Assembly: GCA_016716705.1 (NCBI GenBank)
Contig: JADJVF010000005.1
Location: forward strand, 62,001 to 126,000
DNA length: 64,000 nt
Source of the DNA: Holophagales bacterium
GTDB taxonomy: Bacteria > Acidobacteriota > Thermoanaerobaculia > UBA5066
Direction of reading: 5' to 3'
The notes beneath the pieces were generated by a model. That model had not been told where the DNA came from, made no database searches, and saw only the letters and a list, made by a program, of their open reading frames with translations. This document shows, one piece after another, positions 35,515-44,394 of the stretch (positions within the stretch are counted from its first letter, which is position 1; each line of letters starts with the position of its first letter). The translations under genes were made by a program, and so were the position numbers.

Positions 35515-37074
35515 ATGGGCGTCGTACCTGAGTCCGCGCGGGCCCGGGCGATCGCGGCGCTCGTTTCAGGCGTTCTCCTCGGGCTCTGCTTCCCGAACGC
35601 ATCCCTCGTCGTCCTCCTGCCGGTCGCGCTCGTTCCGCTCCTCCTGGCGCTCGACGGTGTCCGGCCCGGGCGGGCCGCGCTCCTCGGCGGGCTCTTCGGC
35701 CTCGCGTTCTGGCTGACGACGTTTCCGTGGATCTACCACGTCGTCCACCGGTTCGGCGGACTCCCGGCCCCGCTCGCGGGGATCTCTCTCGTTCTCGCCG
35801 CGTGCGTCCCGAGCGTCCCCATGGCGGCGATGACGGCCCTCGCCGCGCTCGCGGCCCCGCGTTCGTCGGCGGCGCGCCTCGTGATCTTCCCGGCCGCGTG
35901 GGTCGTGCAGGAGCTCATCCGGACCTATGCGTTCTCGGGCTTCCCCTGGGCGCTCGTCTCGTATCCGCTCGCCCCCTGGCCCCTCCTGACGCAGACGGCA
36001 GCCTTCGGCGGGGCCGCGCTCACGTCGCTCCTGGTCGTCCTGGTGAACGCGGGGCTTGCCGAGGCCGTACGGGGAAAGGGCCGGGCGCGAACCACCGGCC
36101 TCGCCGTGGCTGCCGGAGTCGTCGCGGTCTCGCTCGTGGCGGGTGCCGCGAGGCTGTCTCGCCCCGAGGAGTTCTCCCCTGGAGGAGGGCTGCGCGTCCT
36201 GATCGTCCAGCCGAACATCGAGCAGGACGTCCGGTATGCGCCCGGCACGGCCGAGCGGATCCACTTCGACGTCATGGGGCTGACGCGCGGCCTCCTCCGG
36301 ACGTCGCCGTCGGACCTCGTCCTCTGGCCCGAAAGCGCGACGCTTCTGGCCTGGCCCTGGTCCGAAGGGTTCCGCCAGGAGGTCACGCGACTCTGCCGCG
36401 AGGAGAAGGCCGCGCTGCTCTTCAACACGGTCTGGTCCGACCGACCGTCGGACGACGACGCCCCCTACTACAACTCGGCGCTCCTCGTCGACGGGAACGG
36501 CGTCGTGGGGGAGCCTTACCACAAGCTTCGCCTCGTTCCCTTCGGAGAATACGTTCCGCTCCGGTCCCTCTTCGGCTGGGTGAACCAGGTGAGCCAGGCC
36601 GCTCCCGGCGCCTTCACGCCGGGAACGAGGGCGATCCCGCTGGAGCTCTCCGGCGTCCGCCTCGGCGGGGCGATCTGCTACGAGGTCGTCTATCCGTGGA
36701 TCGCGCGCGCCCAGGTGGCGGCGGGCGCGGACGCCCTCTACACCCTGACGAACGACGCCTGGTACGGCGACGGCGGCGCGCAGGAGCAGCACTGGCAGGC
36801 GGCCGTCTTTCGCGCCGTCGAGACGGGGCGCCCGATGCTCCGCGCCGCGGTGACCGGCATCAGCGGCTGGGTCGACGGGCGGGGCCGGACCCTGGCGCGC
36901 CTCGGACCCGGGGCGCGGGCCGGAATCGCGGGTCGGCTGCGGGTCCCTCCCCGGGGTTTCCGGACGCTCGCGGGGCGGCTGGGCGACGCGGTTCCGTTCG
37001 TTTGCGCCGCGGCGCTCCTCGTGGCTATCCTCCGGGCGCGGGCGTCGGCTCGCCGAGCGCGCCCCGACGTCTGA
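35515..37074 (+). CDS. lnt: apolipoprotein N-acyltransferase
   Basis: 519 residues: six or more membrane helices over the first ~210, then a nitrilase-like periplasmic domain with the catalytic triad glutamate in LWPESAT, lysine in YHKLRLVPFGEYVPL and cysteine in GGAICYEVVYP. It adds the third acyl chain to outer-membrane lipoproteins, fitting an organism with an outer membrane. ATG 35515 is 5 nt downstream of lipA. A hydrophobic C-terminal anchor (AVPFVCAAALLVAILRA) is typical. Confidence 0.95.
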   Translation: MGVVPESARARAIAALVSGVLLGLCFPNASLVVLLPVALVPLLLALDGVRPGRAALLGGLFGLAFWLTTFPWIYHVVHRFGGLPAPLAGISLVLAACVPSVPMAAMTALAALAAPRSSAARLVIFPAAWVVQELIRTYAFSGFPWALVSYPLAPWPLLTQTAAFGGAALTSLLVVLVNAGLAEAVRGKGRARTTGLAVAAGVVAVSLVAGAARLSRPEEFSPGGGLRVLIVQPNIEQDVRYAPGTAERIHFDVMGLTRGLLRTSPSDLVLWPESATLLAWPWSEGFRQEVTRLCREEKAALLFNTVWSDRPSDDDAPYYNSALLVDGNGVVGEPYHKLRLVPFGEYVPLRSLFGWVNQVSQAAPGAFTPGTRAIPLELSGVRLGGAICYEVVYPWIARAQVAAGADALYTLTNDAWYGDGGAQEQHWQAAVFRAVETGRPMLRAAVTGISGWVDGRGRTLARLGPGARAGIAGRLRVPPRGFRTLAGRLGDAVPFVCAAALLVAILRARASARRARPDV

Positions 37075-37092
37075 CCAGAAGGGACCCCTTTC

Positions 37093-38248
37093 ATGAACGA
37101 GGAACGGATCGAGAAGCTGATGGCGCTGGCCACCCAGGTCGAGGCGCTACGGGGGTACCTTTGACGTCCGCCGCGCGGAAAAGGAAAAGGCCGAGCTGGA
37201 GGCGCGCGCCGGAGCCCCCGATTTCTGGAACGACGCGGCCGCGGCCCAGGAGACGCTGAAGAAGCTCAAGAAGGCCGACGTCGTCCTGAGCGACGACAAG
37301 TCGTTCCGGCAGAAGCGCGAGGAGCTCGAGGTCTTCGCCGAGTTCCTCAAGGACGGCGAGGCGGTGGAGCGGGACGCCGACGCGGCGATGGCGTCGATCT
37401 CGAAGTGGTCGCGGGAGCGGGAGCTCCGCTTCAAGCTGACCGAGCCCGAGGACGAGCTTCCGGCCCTGCTCGAGATCAACGCCGGCACCGGCGGCACCGA
37501 GGCCCAGGACTGGGCCGAGATGCTGATGCGGATGTACGTGCGCTACGGCGAGCTCAAGGGGTGGAAGACCGAGGTCCTCGAGGTCTCCTACGCCGACGAC
37601 GCGGGGATCAAGAGCGCGACCCTGAGGTTCGAGGGGGAGTACGCCTACGGCCACATGAAGGCCGAGCACGGCGTCCACCGGCTCGTGAGGATCTCGCCGT
37701 TCGACGCGGCCGCGCGGCGGCACACCTCCTTCGCGTCGGTCTACATCACCCCGGAGGTCGACGACACGATCGAGATCGAGATCCTCGACAAGGACCTGCG
37801 GATCGACACGTTCCGCGCGGGCGGCAAGGGCGGCCAGCACGTCAACAAGACCGACTCGGCGGTCCGGCTGACGCACCTTCCGACCGGCCTCGTCGTCTCG
37901 TGCCAGAACGAGCGGTCGCAGCACAAGAACAAGGACTCGGCGATGAAGGTCCTCCGCTCGCGCCTCTACAAGAGGGCGGTGGAGGAGCGGCAGGCCGTCG
38001 AGGACAAGCGGGCCGGCGTGAAGATGGAGATCGGCTTCGGCTCGCAGATCCGCTCGTACGTCCTCGCGCCCTACCGGATGGCGAAGGACCACCGGACCGG
38101 CTTCGAGGTGGGAGACGTCGATCGCGTCCTCGACGGGGACCTCGACGGCTTCGTCGAGGCGTGGCTCCAGATGGCGGTGAAGAGGGGCGAGAAGCACGCC
38201 CGCGAGAGGAAGAGCTCCGACTCGCTGGCGCTCGAGGACGAGGTGTGA
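37093..38248 (+). CDS. prfB: peptide chain release factor 2, with programmed +1 frameshift
   Basis: ATG 37093 opens a 23-codon frame ending CTTTGA. Shifting +1 at the TGA (37162-37164) continues as GAC GTC CGC... to 38248. The protein holds RF2 landmarks: the codon-reading SPF in RISPFDAAARRHTSF, and the catalytic GGQ in GGKGGQHVNKTDSAVR. RF2 ends translation at UAA and UGA, and the frameshift is the standard autoregulatory switch sensing RF2 level. It lies 18 nt after lnt and overlaps the next gene by GTGA. Confidence 0.96.
37151..37165 (+). promoter_or_regulatory. RF2 programmed frameshift site
   Basis: GGGGGTACCTTTGAC: an anti-Shine-Dalgarno-like GGGGG upstream of the slippery CTT codon (37159-37161), an in-frame TGA (37162-37164) and the following C, matching the canonical CUU-UGA-C site at which ribosomes slip +1 when RF2 is scarce. 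Confidence 0.95.
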
Positions 38249-38856
38249 CGGTCGCCCCGCCCTGGATCCTCGAGATCCGCCGGCGCCTCGAGCGGGAGTG
38301 GGTCGTCCCCGACGTCGTGAGGGAGATCGCCGAGGGGACTCCGAACGCCCGGCCCGCGGCCGTCCTCGTCCCGCTCTACGTGCGGGAGCGCGAGCTCTGG
38401 ACCCTCTTCACGAAGCGGAGCGAGGCGGTGGAGAACCACAAGGGGCAGATCTCCTTCCCGGGCGGGATGGAAGCCCTCGACGACGCCTCGCCCTGGGACA
38501 CGGCGATCCGCGAGACCGAGGAAGAGATCGGCGTTCCGCAGAAGGCGATCCTGAAGCTCGGCGAGCTCCCCGAGGTCGTGACCTTCACCGGCTTCCGGAT
38601 CCGTCCGTTCGTCGGAGCGATTCCGTACCCGTTCGAGATCCGGAAGAACCCGGGAGAGGTGGATTCGGTGATCGAGATGCCGATCCGGGTTCTCCTGGGG
38701 CCGACGCTCGTCGAGGAGCGGGGCATCTCGTGGAAGGGGCGGTCGATCCCGACCCCCGTCTACCACGTGAAAGGGCACGTCATCTGGGGGGCGACCGCGT
38801 TTCTCCTCGCGAGCCTCCTCGAGGCGCTCACCGACGAGGGGCGGCCGCCGGCCTGA
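38245..38856 (+). CDS. CoA pyrophosphatase-like Nudix hydrolase
   Basis: 203 residues. The CoA-specific extension upstream of the Nudix box is visible as TKRSEAVENHKGQISFPGG (matching the LLTxR...HxGQxxFPGG pattern), followed by RETEEEIGV and TFTGFRIRPFVG. This subfamily hydrolyses CoA and acyl-CoA to phosphopantetheine and 3',5'-ADP. GTG 38245 overlaps the prfB TGA. It is the last gene of the operon that starts at nfeD. Confidence 0.92.
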   Translation: MTVAPPWILEIRRRLEREWVVPDVVREIAEGTPNARPAAVLVPLYVRERELWTLFTKRSEAVENHKGQISFPGGMEALDDASPWDTAIRETEEEIGVPQKAILKLGELPEVVTFTGFRIRPFVGAIPYPFEIRKNPGEVDSVIEMPIRVLLGPTLVEERGISWKGRSIPTPVYHVKGHVIWGATAFLLASLLEALTDEGRPPA

Positions 38857-38861
38857 CAGGG

Positions 38862-38875
38862 ATCCCCGCGGGGAT
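38862..38875. terminator. short palindrome between convergent genes
   Basis: ATCCCCGCGGGGAT is a perfect 14-nt palindrome in the 30-nt gap between the convergent CoA pyrophosphatase and TPR genes. It can form a short GC-rich stem in either direction, but with no T-tract and only about five pairs plus a tetraloop its terminator activity is uncertain. Confidence 0.35.
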
Positions 38876-38886
38876 GCCGGGACCGG

Positions 38887-40548
38887 TCAGCGCTTCAGCG
38901 GGCTCACGATCGCGGAGGGAGCTTCGGCCTTGGAAGCCAGGGACGCGACGAGTTTCGCCGCTGCAGCCGCCCGGTCGCGGTTCGCGGTCGCCTGGGCGAG
39001 GGCCGGATCGGCCGCGAGGGCCTTCTCGAAGAAGGCGGCCGCTTCGGCCCAGCTCTTCTGCGTGTAGGCGACGGCGCCCGCCTCGTTGAGGATCGAAGCG
39101 TCGGAGCCGGACACGAAGTCCTTCAAGGTGCCGGCCGCGCCCTCGACGTCGCCGGAGAGGCGCTGTGCCCGGGCGAGGCCAACGCGGGAGTCGACGTCCG
39201 ACGGCTGCGCGACCAGGGCCGTTCGGAACGGCTCGATCGCCTCTGCCGGACGTCCGGTGGACAGGAGGAGCGCGCCGAGGCCCTTCAGGGCCGGGTTCCA
39301 GGAGGGGTCCGTCCGGAGCGCCTCGCGGTACTCCCGCTCCGCCTCCTTCAGCGAGTTCTTCTTCCGGAGGGCCGCCGCGAGGCTCGCACGGACCGGCGCG
39401 CGATCGGGCGCCTCCGCCGCCGCCCGCATGAGCGGATCGAGGGCTGCGTCGACGTCTCCCGACTGGAAGAGGACGGCCCCGTACTCGGCGAGGACGGCGA
39501 CGTCCTTCGGCAGGGCCTCGGCCGCGACGGCGAAGACCTGGCGGGCCGTCTTGAGGTCGCCCTCGGTCCGGGCCTTTCGGCCAAGGGTCGTCAGCCGGTC
39601 GGCGTTCCTGGGGTTCACTTCGACGGCCCTCTTCAGGAAGCCGAGCGCCTCGTCGAACTCCTTCGCGTCGAGAGAAAGATCCGCGAGGGCGAGGAGAGTC
39701 CCCTCGTTCCGCTCGTTCAGCCGAAGCGATTGCCGCCACATCGCGTCGGCCAGCGCCTTTTCACCTCGCGCGGAGTACGAGTCTCCGAGAAGCCGGTAGC
39801 CCTCGCTGGAGGTGGGCTCGACCTCGACGACGCGGTTTGCCGCGGCCTGGGCGGTCGCCGCGTCGCCGCGGTTGAGCGCCTCGCGACCGAACGAGAGGAG
39901 GTCGGTCGGCGTGGCGGCCGCGCCCGGCAGGGTCGCCGTGACGGGAGCGGGGGCCGGAAGGGGAACGATCGGCACCGGCTCGCCGAGGGCGCGCCGGCGC
40001 GCGAGGGCCGCCTGGTCGGACCGGCCGGCCTTCTCGTAGGCCTGGGCGAGGAGCGCCCAGGCGTCGCGGTCGAGCTTGTCCTGTGGGTAGTTCCCGAGGT
40101 CGTAGACGACCTCTGCGAACCGTCCGTCCCTGATCTTCTCCTCGCAGGCCCGCTTCAGCTCCGCCAGGTCGGGAAGCGCCGGCGGAATCGCCCTCGCTAC
40201 TTCGGCCTTCACGTCGTTCCAGAGCTCGCGGAACTCGGGCGTGTAGAGCTGCTCGACGATCTCGAGCGAGGGGTCGTCGGCGAATGCCGCATGCAGGGTT
40301 TCCCGGGCCGCCTTCGCGTTCCCGCCATTCAGCGTGGCGTAGGCTGCCTGCATCCTGAGCCGCCCACGGCGACGGGCGTCGGACGAGGCCGCGGCGGACT
40401 GCTCGAACTTCACGGCGGCCTCGCGGAACTTCCCGGACCTCGAGGCGGCGCGCGCCTCTCTCTCGAGGGACTCTGAGGCCGGCTGCGCCTGCAACCAGGG
40501 GCAGAGGAGGAGCGCGAGGGTGACGAGGAGGAGTCGGACGCGGATCAC
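38887..40548 (-). CDS. secreted or periplasmic TPR-repeat protein
   Basis: A 553-residue protein. The signal peptide (LLLVTLALLLCPWLQA) ends near residue 21. About eight to ten tetratricopeptide repeats follow, clearest in VEPTSSEGYRLLGDSYSARG, FDEALGFLKRAVEVNPRNAD, YREALRTDPSWNPALKGLGA and AAAFFEKALAADPALAQA. TPR proteins act as scaffolds, and there is no catalytic signature. GTG 40548 starts 22 nt after the PEGA-kinase stop, so the two form an operon in which the scaffold could be a partner or target of the kinase. This functional link is inferred. Confidence 0.85.
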   Translation of the reverse strand: MIRVRLLLVTLALLLCPWLQAQPASESLEREARAASRSGKFREAAVKFEQSAAASSDARRRGRLRMQAAYATLNGGNAKAARETLHAAFADDPSLEIVEQLYTPEFRELWNDVKAEVARAIPPALPDLAELKRACEEKIRDGRFAEVVYDLGNYPQDKLDRDAWALLAQAYEKAGRSDQAALARRRALGEPVPIVPLPAPAPVTATLPGAAATPTDLLSFGREALNRGDAATAQAAANRVVEVEPTSSEGYRLLGDSYSARGEKALADAMWRQSLRLNERNEGTLLALADLSLDAKEFDEALGFLKRAVEVNPRNADRLTTLGRKARTEGDLKTARQVFAVAAEALPKDVAVLAEYGAVLFQSGDVDAALDPLMRAAAEAPDRAPVRASLAAALRKKNSLKEAEREYREALRTDPSWNPALKGLGALLLSTGRPAEAIEPFRTALVAQPSDVDSRVGLARAQRLSGDVEGAAGTLKDFVSGSDASILNEAGAVAYTQKSWAEAAAFFEKALAADPALAQATANRDRAAAAAKLVASLASKAEAPSAIVSPLKR

Positions 40549-40570
40549 CCGGGGATTCTACGGCGAGGGC

Positions 40571-42259
40571 CTACTTCCGCCTCAGGGTGAAGACCACGGT
40601 CGCCTTGTCCTGCTCGTAGACCTCGACCGACTGCTCCTCCGGCTCGAACCCCTGGAGGCGCACCTGGACGCGCCGGGTCCCCTCGGCGACCGTCTTCTTG
40701 AGAGGGGCACTCCCCGCCCGCCCGACGACGACACCGTCCACGAGGATCTCAGCGCCGACGGCGTCGGGATTGACGGAGATCCAGAGCTGCCCGAGCGGCG
40801 GGAAATCCGCCCGGACCGGGATGCTCTCTCCGGCCGTCACCTCGAACGGGACCTTGATCGGACCGTACCCGCCGCTCTCGAAGGAAGCGACGTGCCGGCC
40901 GGGCGAAAGAGTGAAGCTCTTTGCCTTCAGGACGCTGCCTCGAGGCACGCCGTCGATCGAGAGCTGGGCATAGGTATTCGAGGAAACGACGGCCGTGCCG
41001 GTGGCGGCCACGGTCGGTGCGGTCGTCGGAACGACCTTCGAAACGGCGGTCGGAGCGGGCAGCGTCGCCGGAACGGTCGATACCGGAATCGGTGTTGCAG
41101 ACGGAGCAGGCGTGGCTGCGGGCTCGGCAGTACCAATCGCCGGGTCCGCCTTCCTCGCGCCGGGGCCGAGAAGGAGCCAGCCGAGACCCCCCCCGACGAC
41201 GACGAGGATCGCGAGCGCGCCGAGGAAGACCTTGAGCGCGCTGCCGGTCTCCTCGGGAGGGGGCGCGAGCGGAGCCGGGCTGGCCGACGACGGGGACTCC
41301 GGCCGGAGCGGCAGGTCGGCCGCCGCGGACGGTCCCTTCTGCGCGACGAGGAGGCGTTCGTCCAGGCGGGCGCTGCCGAACGTCCGAGGCCCCGACGGGA
41401 GGGGTTCGTCTCCCGAGGCCGAGCGTGGCGGCGCTCCGACCGGCCCCGAGAGAACCTCGAGGACCGCCATCAGGCTCGCCTTCAGCTCGGCACAGGAGGA
41501 AAAACGATTGTTGCGATCCTTCTCCAGGGTCTTCTCGATCACGGCGACGAGCTCCGGCGGCAGCCCCGGCACGACCTCGGCCGGCGACGGAGGGTTCTCG
41601 TTCATGATCTTGTAGAGGACCGTCGAGATGTGGTCGCCCGCGAAGGGGCGCGTGTAGGTGAAGAGCTCGTACGCGAGGACGCCGAGCGAGAAGATGTCCG
41701 TGCGGGCGTCGACCGGCTCGCCCCGGATCTGTTCCGGCGCGAGGTACGAGGCCGTGCCGAGCGTGATCCCCGTCTGGGTCAGCGTCGACTCGGTGACCAT
41801 CGACTTGGCGATGCCGAAGTCCATGATCTTGACCGTGCCGTCCTCGAGAATCCGGATGTTCGACGGCTTGACGTCGCGATGGACGATTCCGCAGGTGTGC
41901 GCGTAGTGGAGCCCGTCGGAAATGTCGGCGAGGACCCGGACGCGCCAGGCGAGCGGCAGGTCGTCCTTCCGCTTGATCTTCCGGTCCAGGTCTTCTCCGG
42001 TGAGGAACTCCTGGACGATGTACGGGAGCCCCTCGTCGGTCAGGCCGAAGTCGTAGATCGTCGTGATGTTGCGATGGTGGAGGTTGCCGGCGAACTCGGC
42101 CTCGCGGAAGAACCGCTTCCGGAGCTCGTCCTCGTCGCTCTGGCACGTCTTGATCGCGACGGTGCGCTTGATGTACGGGTCACGTCCCCTGTAGACCGTC
42201 CCGAAGCCACCGACGCCGATCTTCTCGATGATCTCGTACTTGCCGACCTTCGTGAGCAT
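40571..42259 (-). CDS. Ser/Thr protein kinase with PEGA repeats
   Basis: 562 residues. A kinase domain (about 8-270) has GVGGFGTVY, AIKTC (ATP lysine), HRDVKPSN, MDFGIAK and LAPEQ, all intact. A Pro/Ser-rich spacer and a membrane helix (FLGALAILVVVGGGLGWLLLG, about 330-352) precede an extracytoplasmic region with PEGA-like repeats (LSIDGVPRGSVLKAKSFTLSPG and ILVDGVVVGRAGSAPLKK). PEGA kinases are thought to sense envelope ligands. ATG 42259 is 45 nt from the divergent lipoprotein gene, and the TPR gene follows immediately. Confidence 0.92.
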   Translation of the reverse strand: MLTKVGKYEIIEKIGVGGFGTVYRGRDPYIKRTVAIKTCQSDEDELRKRFFREAEFAGNLHHRNITTIYDFGLTDEGLPYIVQEFLTGEDLDRKIKRKDDLPLAWRVRVLADISDGLHYAHTCGIVHRDVKPSNIRILEDGTVKIMDFGIAKSMVTESTLTQTGITLGTASYLAPEQIRGEPVDARTDIFSLGVLAYELFTYTRPFAGDHISTVLYKIMNENPPSPAEVVPGLPPELVAVIEKTLEKDRNNRFSSCAELKASLMAVLEVLSGPVGAPPRSASGDEPLPSGPRTFGSARLDERLLVAQKGPSAAADLPLRPESPSSASPAPLAPPPEETGSALKVFLGALAILVVVGGGLGWLLLGPGARKADPAIGTAEPAATPAPSATPIPVSTVPATLPAPTAVSKVVPTTAPTVAATGTAVVSSNTYAQLSIDGVPRGSVLKAKSFTLSPGRHVASFESGGYGPIKVPFEVTAGESIPVRADFPPLGQLWISVNPDAVGAEILVDGVVVGRAGSAPLKKTVAEGTRRVQVRLQGFEPEEQSVEVYEQDKATVVFTLRRK

Positions 42260-42290
42260 GCCCGTTCGACGAGCGTACCACGCGGTCGCG

Positions 42291-42296
42291 TATATT
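42291..42296 (+). promoter_or_regulatory. -10 element of the lipoprotein gene
   Basis: TATATT lies 8 nt before GTG 42305 with no Shine-Dalgarno between, again pointing to a leaderless transcript. A -35 candidate (TTCGAC, 42265-42270) is 20 nt upstream, longer than ideal. Confidence 0.45.
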
Positions 42297-42304
42297 CCTC
42301 TGCC

Positions 42305-42979
42305 GTGAGGGCTTCGTTCGCCTCCTTCCCGCTCGTCGTGGTGCTCGCCGCCGGTGCCGGCGCCTGCCGGGAGAGCCCGTCCGGGAGGGGCGCGGAACGG
42401 GAGTCGAGGCGCCCTGCCCTGACCGAGAGGGAGGCCTACCGTCCTCCGGCCGATGCCGTCCTGACCGTCGCCCAGGTCGAAGCGTTCCTGAAGGTGCGGG
42501 AGGCGACGGTCCGCTCCTATTCTTCTCCCGGGGGACGGGCGCCGCTGGAGGGGGAAGAAGGAATCTCCCGGGCCACACTGGCGCGAGCCTCGGAAATGCG
42601 TGCCGCCCGGCAGCTCGCCGTACCGCCCGAGGAATACCTCTGGGTGCGCGAGCGGATTCTCGAGGCGGAGGCGGCGGCGTCGACGGCGAAGCTGAACGCG
42701 GACGTCCTCGCCCTTCTCGAGAAGACCCTGGCCTCCCTTCGAAGCCGGCGGCCGTCCGCGCCGGACGAAGCCTCGAGGCAGCTCCTCGACGAACAGATCG
42801 CGAGCTTCGAAGCCGAGGCCGTCCGCGTCCGGCGCGAGGCGGGGGAGAAGGAGCCGGAGGCGATCCGGGCGAACCTGAGGGTTCTGGGCCCCTACCGCCA
42901 GAGGATCTCGGCGATCGGCGACGAGCTGGCGGAGCTCAGCGCCACGGCAGCGGCGGCCCTCCCCACCCCGCCGAAGTAG
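42305..42979 (+). CDS. probable lipoprotein of unknown function
   Basis: 224 residues not recognised as any family. The start GTG 42305 opens a lipoprotein signal (PLVVVLAAGAGAC, cysteine near residue 21). The rest is predicted to be largely helical and charged, with possible coiled coils (ILEAEAAASTAKLNADVLALL, LDEQIASFEAEAVRVRREAGE). It runs divergent from the PEGA kinase and may share its promoter region. Function unknown. Confidence 0.65.
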   Translation: MRASFASFPLVVVLAAGAGACRESPSGRGAERESRRPALTEREAYRPPADAVLTVAQVEAFLKVREATVRSYSSPGGRAPLEGEEGISRATLARASEMRAARQLAVPPEEYLWVRERILEAEAAASTAKLNADVLALLEKTLASLRSRRPSAPDEASRQLLDEQIASFEAEAVRVRREAGEKEPEAIRANLRVLGPYRQRISAIGDELAELSATAAAALPTPPK

Positions 42980-43102
42980 TCCGGGCCCCGGGTCCGCCCG
43001 CCGCGGCAAGGGCGCGTCACGGTCCCGCAAGCGGGCGTCGTCTCGAGCCGCTGCTAGACTCGGTGTCTCCCCCGGAAAGCCGAGAACCTCAGGAGACGGA
43101 CC

Positions 43103-43603
43103 ATGAGAATGATCGACCCTCTGCTTCTCGAGTTCGACCGCGAGTGCTCCGGAACGAGGAAGTGCCTCGAGCGGCTTCCGGCCGACAAGCTGGCCTGGAA
43201 GCCCCACGAGAAATCGATGTCGCTCGGACAGCTCGCGGGACACGTCGCGACGATTCCCGCCTGGATCGGCGGCACGCTCCTCCTCGACGGCTTCGACCTC
43301 GCGGCCGGAATGGACAGGCCGCCCCTGGACACTCCGGCGAACATCCTCGCCGCCTTCGAGGCCGCAGTGAAGACGGCGAAGGGCGCGATGGCGCAGCTCG
43401 ACGACGCGAAGGCGACCGGCGAGTGGACGCTCTCGAACAAGGGGCAGGCCATCTTCTCGATGCCGAGGATCGCCCTCGTGAGGACCATCCTCCTCAACCA
43501 CTCCTACCACCACCGCGGGCAGCTCACCGTCTACCTGCGTCTTCTCGACGTCCCCGTGCCGGGCCTCTACGGCCCCAGCGCCGACGACAACCCGTTCAAG
43601 TAA
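43103..43603 (+). CDS. DinB-like (DfsB) four-helix protein
   Basis: A 166-residue DinB-family protein. Metal-binding histidines are placed as expected in GQLAGHVATIP and LNHSYHHRGQLTVYLR. Relatives are thiol-dependent metal proteins, some acting as bacillithiol or mycothiol S-transferases, but the thiol is not known here. ATG 43103 follows AGGAG, and a TAGACT -10 candidate lies at 43054-43059. The crotonase gene begins 10 nt after its stop. Confidence 0.88.
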   Translation: MRMIDPLLLEFDRECSGTRKCLERLPADKLAWKPHEKSMSLGQLAGHVATIPAWIGGTLLLDGFDLAAGMDRPPLDTPANILAAFEAAVKTAKGAMAQLDDAKATGEWTLSNKGQAIFSMPRIALVRTILLNHSYHHRGQLTVYLRLLDVPVPGLYGPSADDNPFK

Positions 43604-43613
43604 GGGAACGGTC

Positions 43614-44390
43614 GTGTCCGTCGTCCTGAGCGAGCTTTCCGACCGGATCCTGACGGTCACCCTGAACCGCCCCGAGAAGCTGAACGCCCTGAACGCCGAG
43701 GTCGTCGAGGAGCTGCGGCGGGTCTTCCACGAGGCGAAAGCGAATCCCGAGGTGGGGGGGCTGATCCTCACGGGGGCCGGCGAGAAGGCCTTCGTCGCCG
43801 GAGCCGACATCTCCGGGTTCCCGGCGCTGACGCCCGTCGCCGCGCGCGACTTCGCGCGGAAGGGCCAGGCGGTCCTCGACCTCCTCGAGTCGATGGGGAA
43901 GCCCTCCATCGCCGCGGTGAACGGCTTCGCCCTCGGAGGGGGCTGCGAGCTCGCGATGGCCTGCTCGATGCGCGTCGCCTCGAAGACGGCACGCTTCGGC
44001 CAGCCCGAGGTCGCCCTCGGCCTCATTCCGGGATACGGCGGGACGCAGCGTCTTCCGCGCCTCGTCGGCAAGGGGCGCGCGCTCGAGCTGATCCTGACGG
44101 GCGACCCTGTTTCTGCCGACGAAGCCCTCCGGATCGGACTCGTGAACCGGGTCGTCGAGCCGGCGGAGCTCCTGCCGGCCTGCCGCGCGATCGCGGCGAA
44201 GATCCTGGGCAAGGCGCCGCTCGCCGTCCGCTACGCCCTCGAGGCGGTGCACCACGGCCTCGAGATGCCGTTCGACGAGGCCGAGGTGCACGAAGCCGCC
44301 CTGTTCGGCCTCTGCGTCGCGACGGACGACATGAAGGAAGGTGTCGCCGCCTTCCTCGAGAAGCGCCCCGCGAAATTCTCCGGACACTGA
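43614..44390 (+). CDS. enoyl-CoA hydratase/isomerase (crotonase family)
   Basis: A 258-residue crotonase. The oxyanion-hole segments are AFVAGADISGF and FALGGGCELAMACS, and the catalytic glutamates lie in GCELA and GQPEVALGLIPGYGGTQRL. The reaction is most likely hydration of 2-enoyl-CoA in beta-oxidation, consistent with both glutamates being present. Start is GTG 43614. It is in an operon with DinB and the aldo/keto reductase (4-nt gap). Confidence 0.93.
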   Translation: MSVVLSELSDRILTVTLNRPEKLNALNAEVVEELRRVFHEAKANPEVGGLILTGAGEKAFVAGADISGFPALTPVAARDFARKGQAVLDLLESMGKPSIAAVNGFALGGGCELAMACSMRVASKTARFGQPEVALGLIPGYGGTQRLPRLVGKGRALELILTGDPVSADEALRIGLVNRVVEPAELLPACRAIAAKILGKAPLAVRYALEAVHHGLEMPFDEAEVHEAALFGLCVATDDMKEGVAAFLEKRPAKFSGH

Positions 44391-44394
44391 GACC

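Noticed and set aside
40571..44212. Single fused kinase protein reaching 44212
   Set aside because: The frame is open upstream of the kinase only because it is antisense to the lipoprotein, DinB and crotonase genes. ATG 42259 begins the kinase fold.
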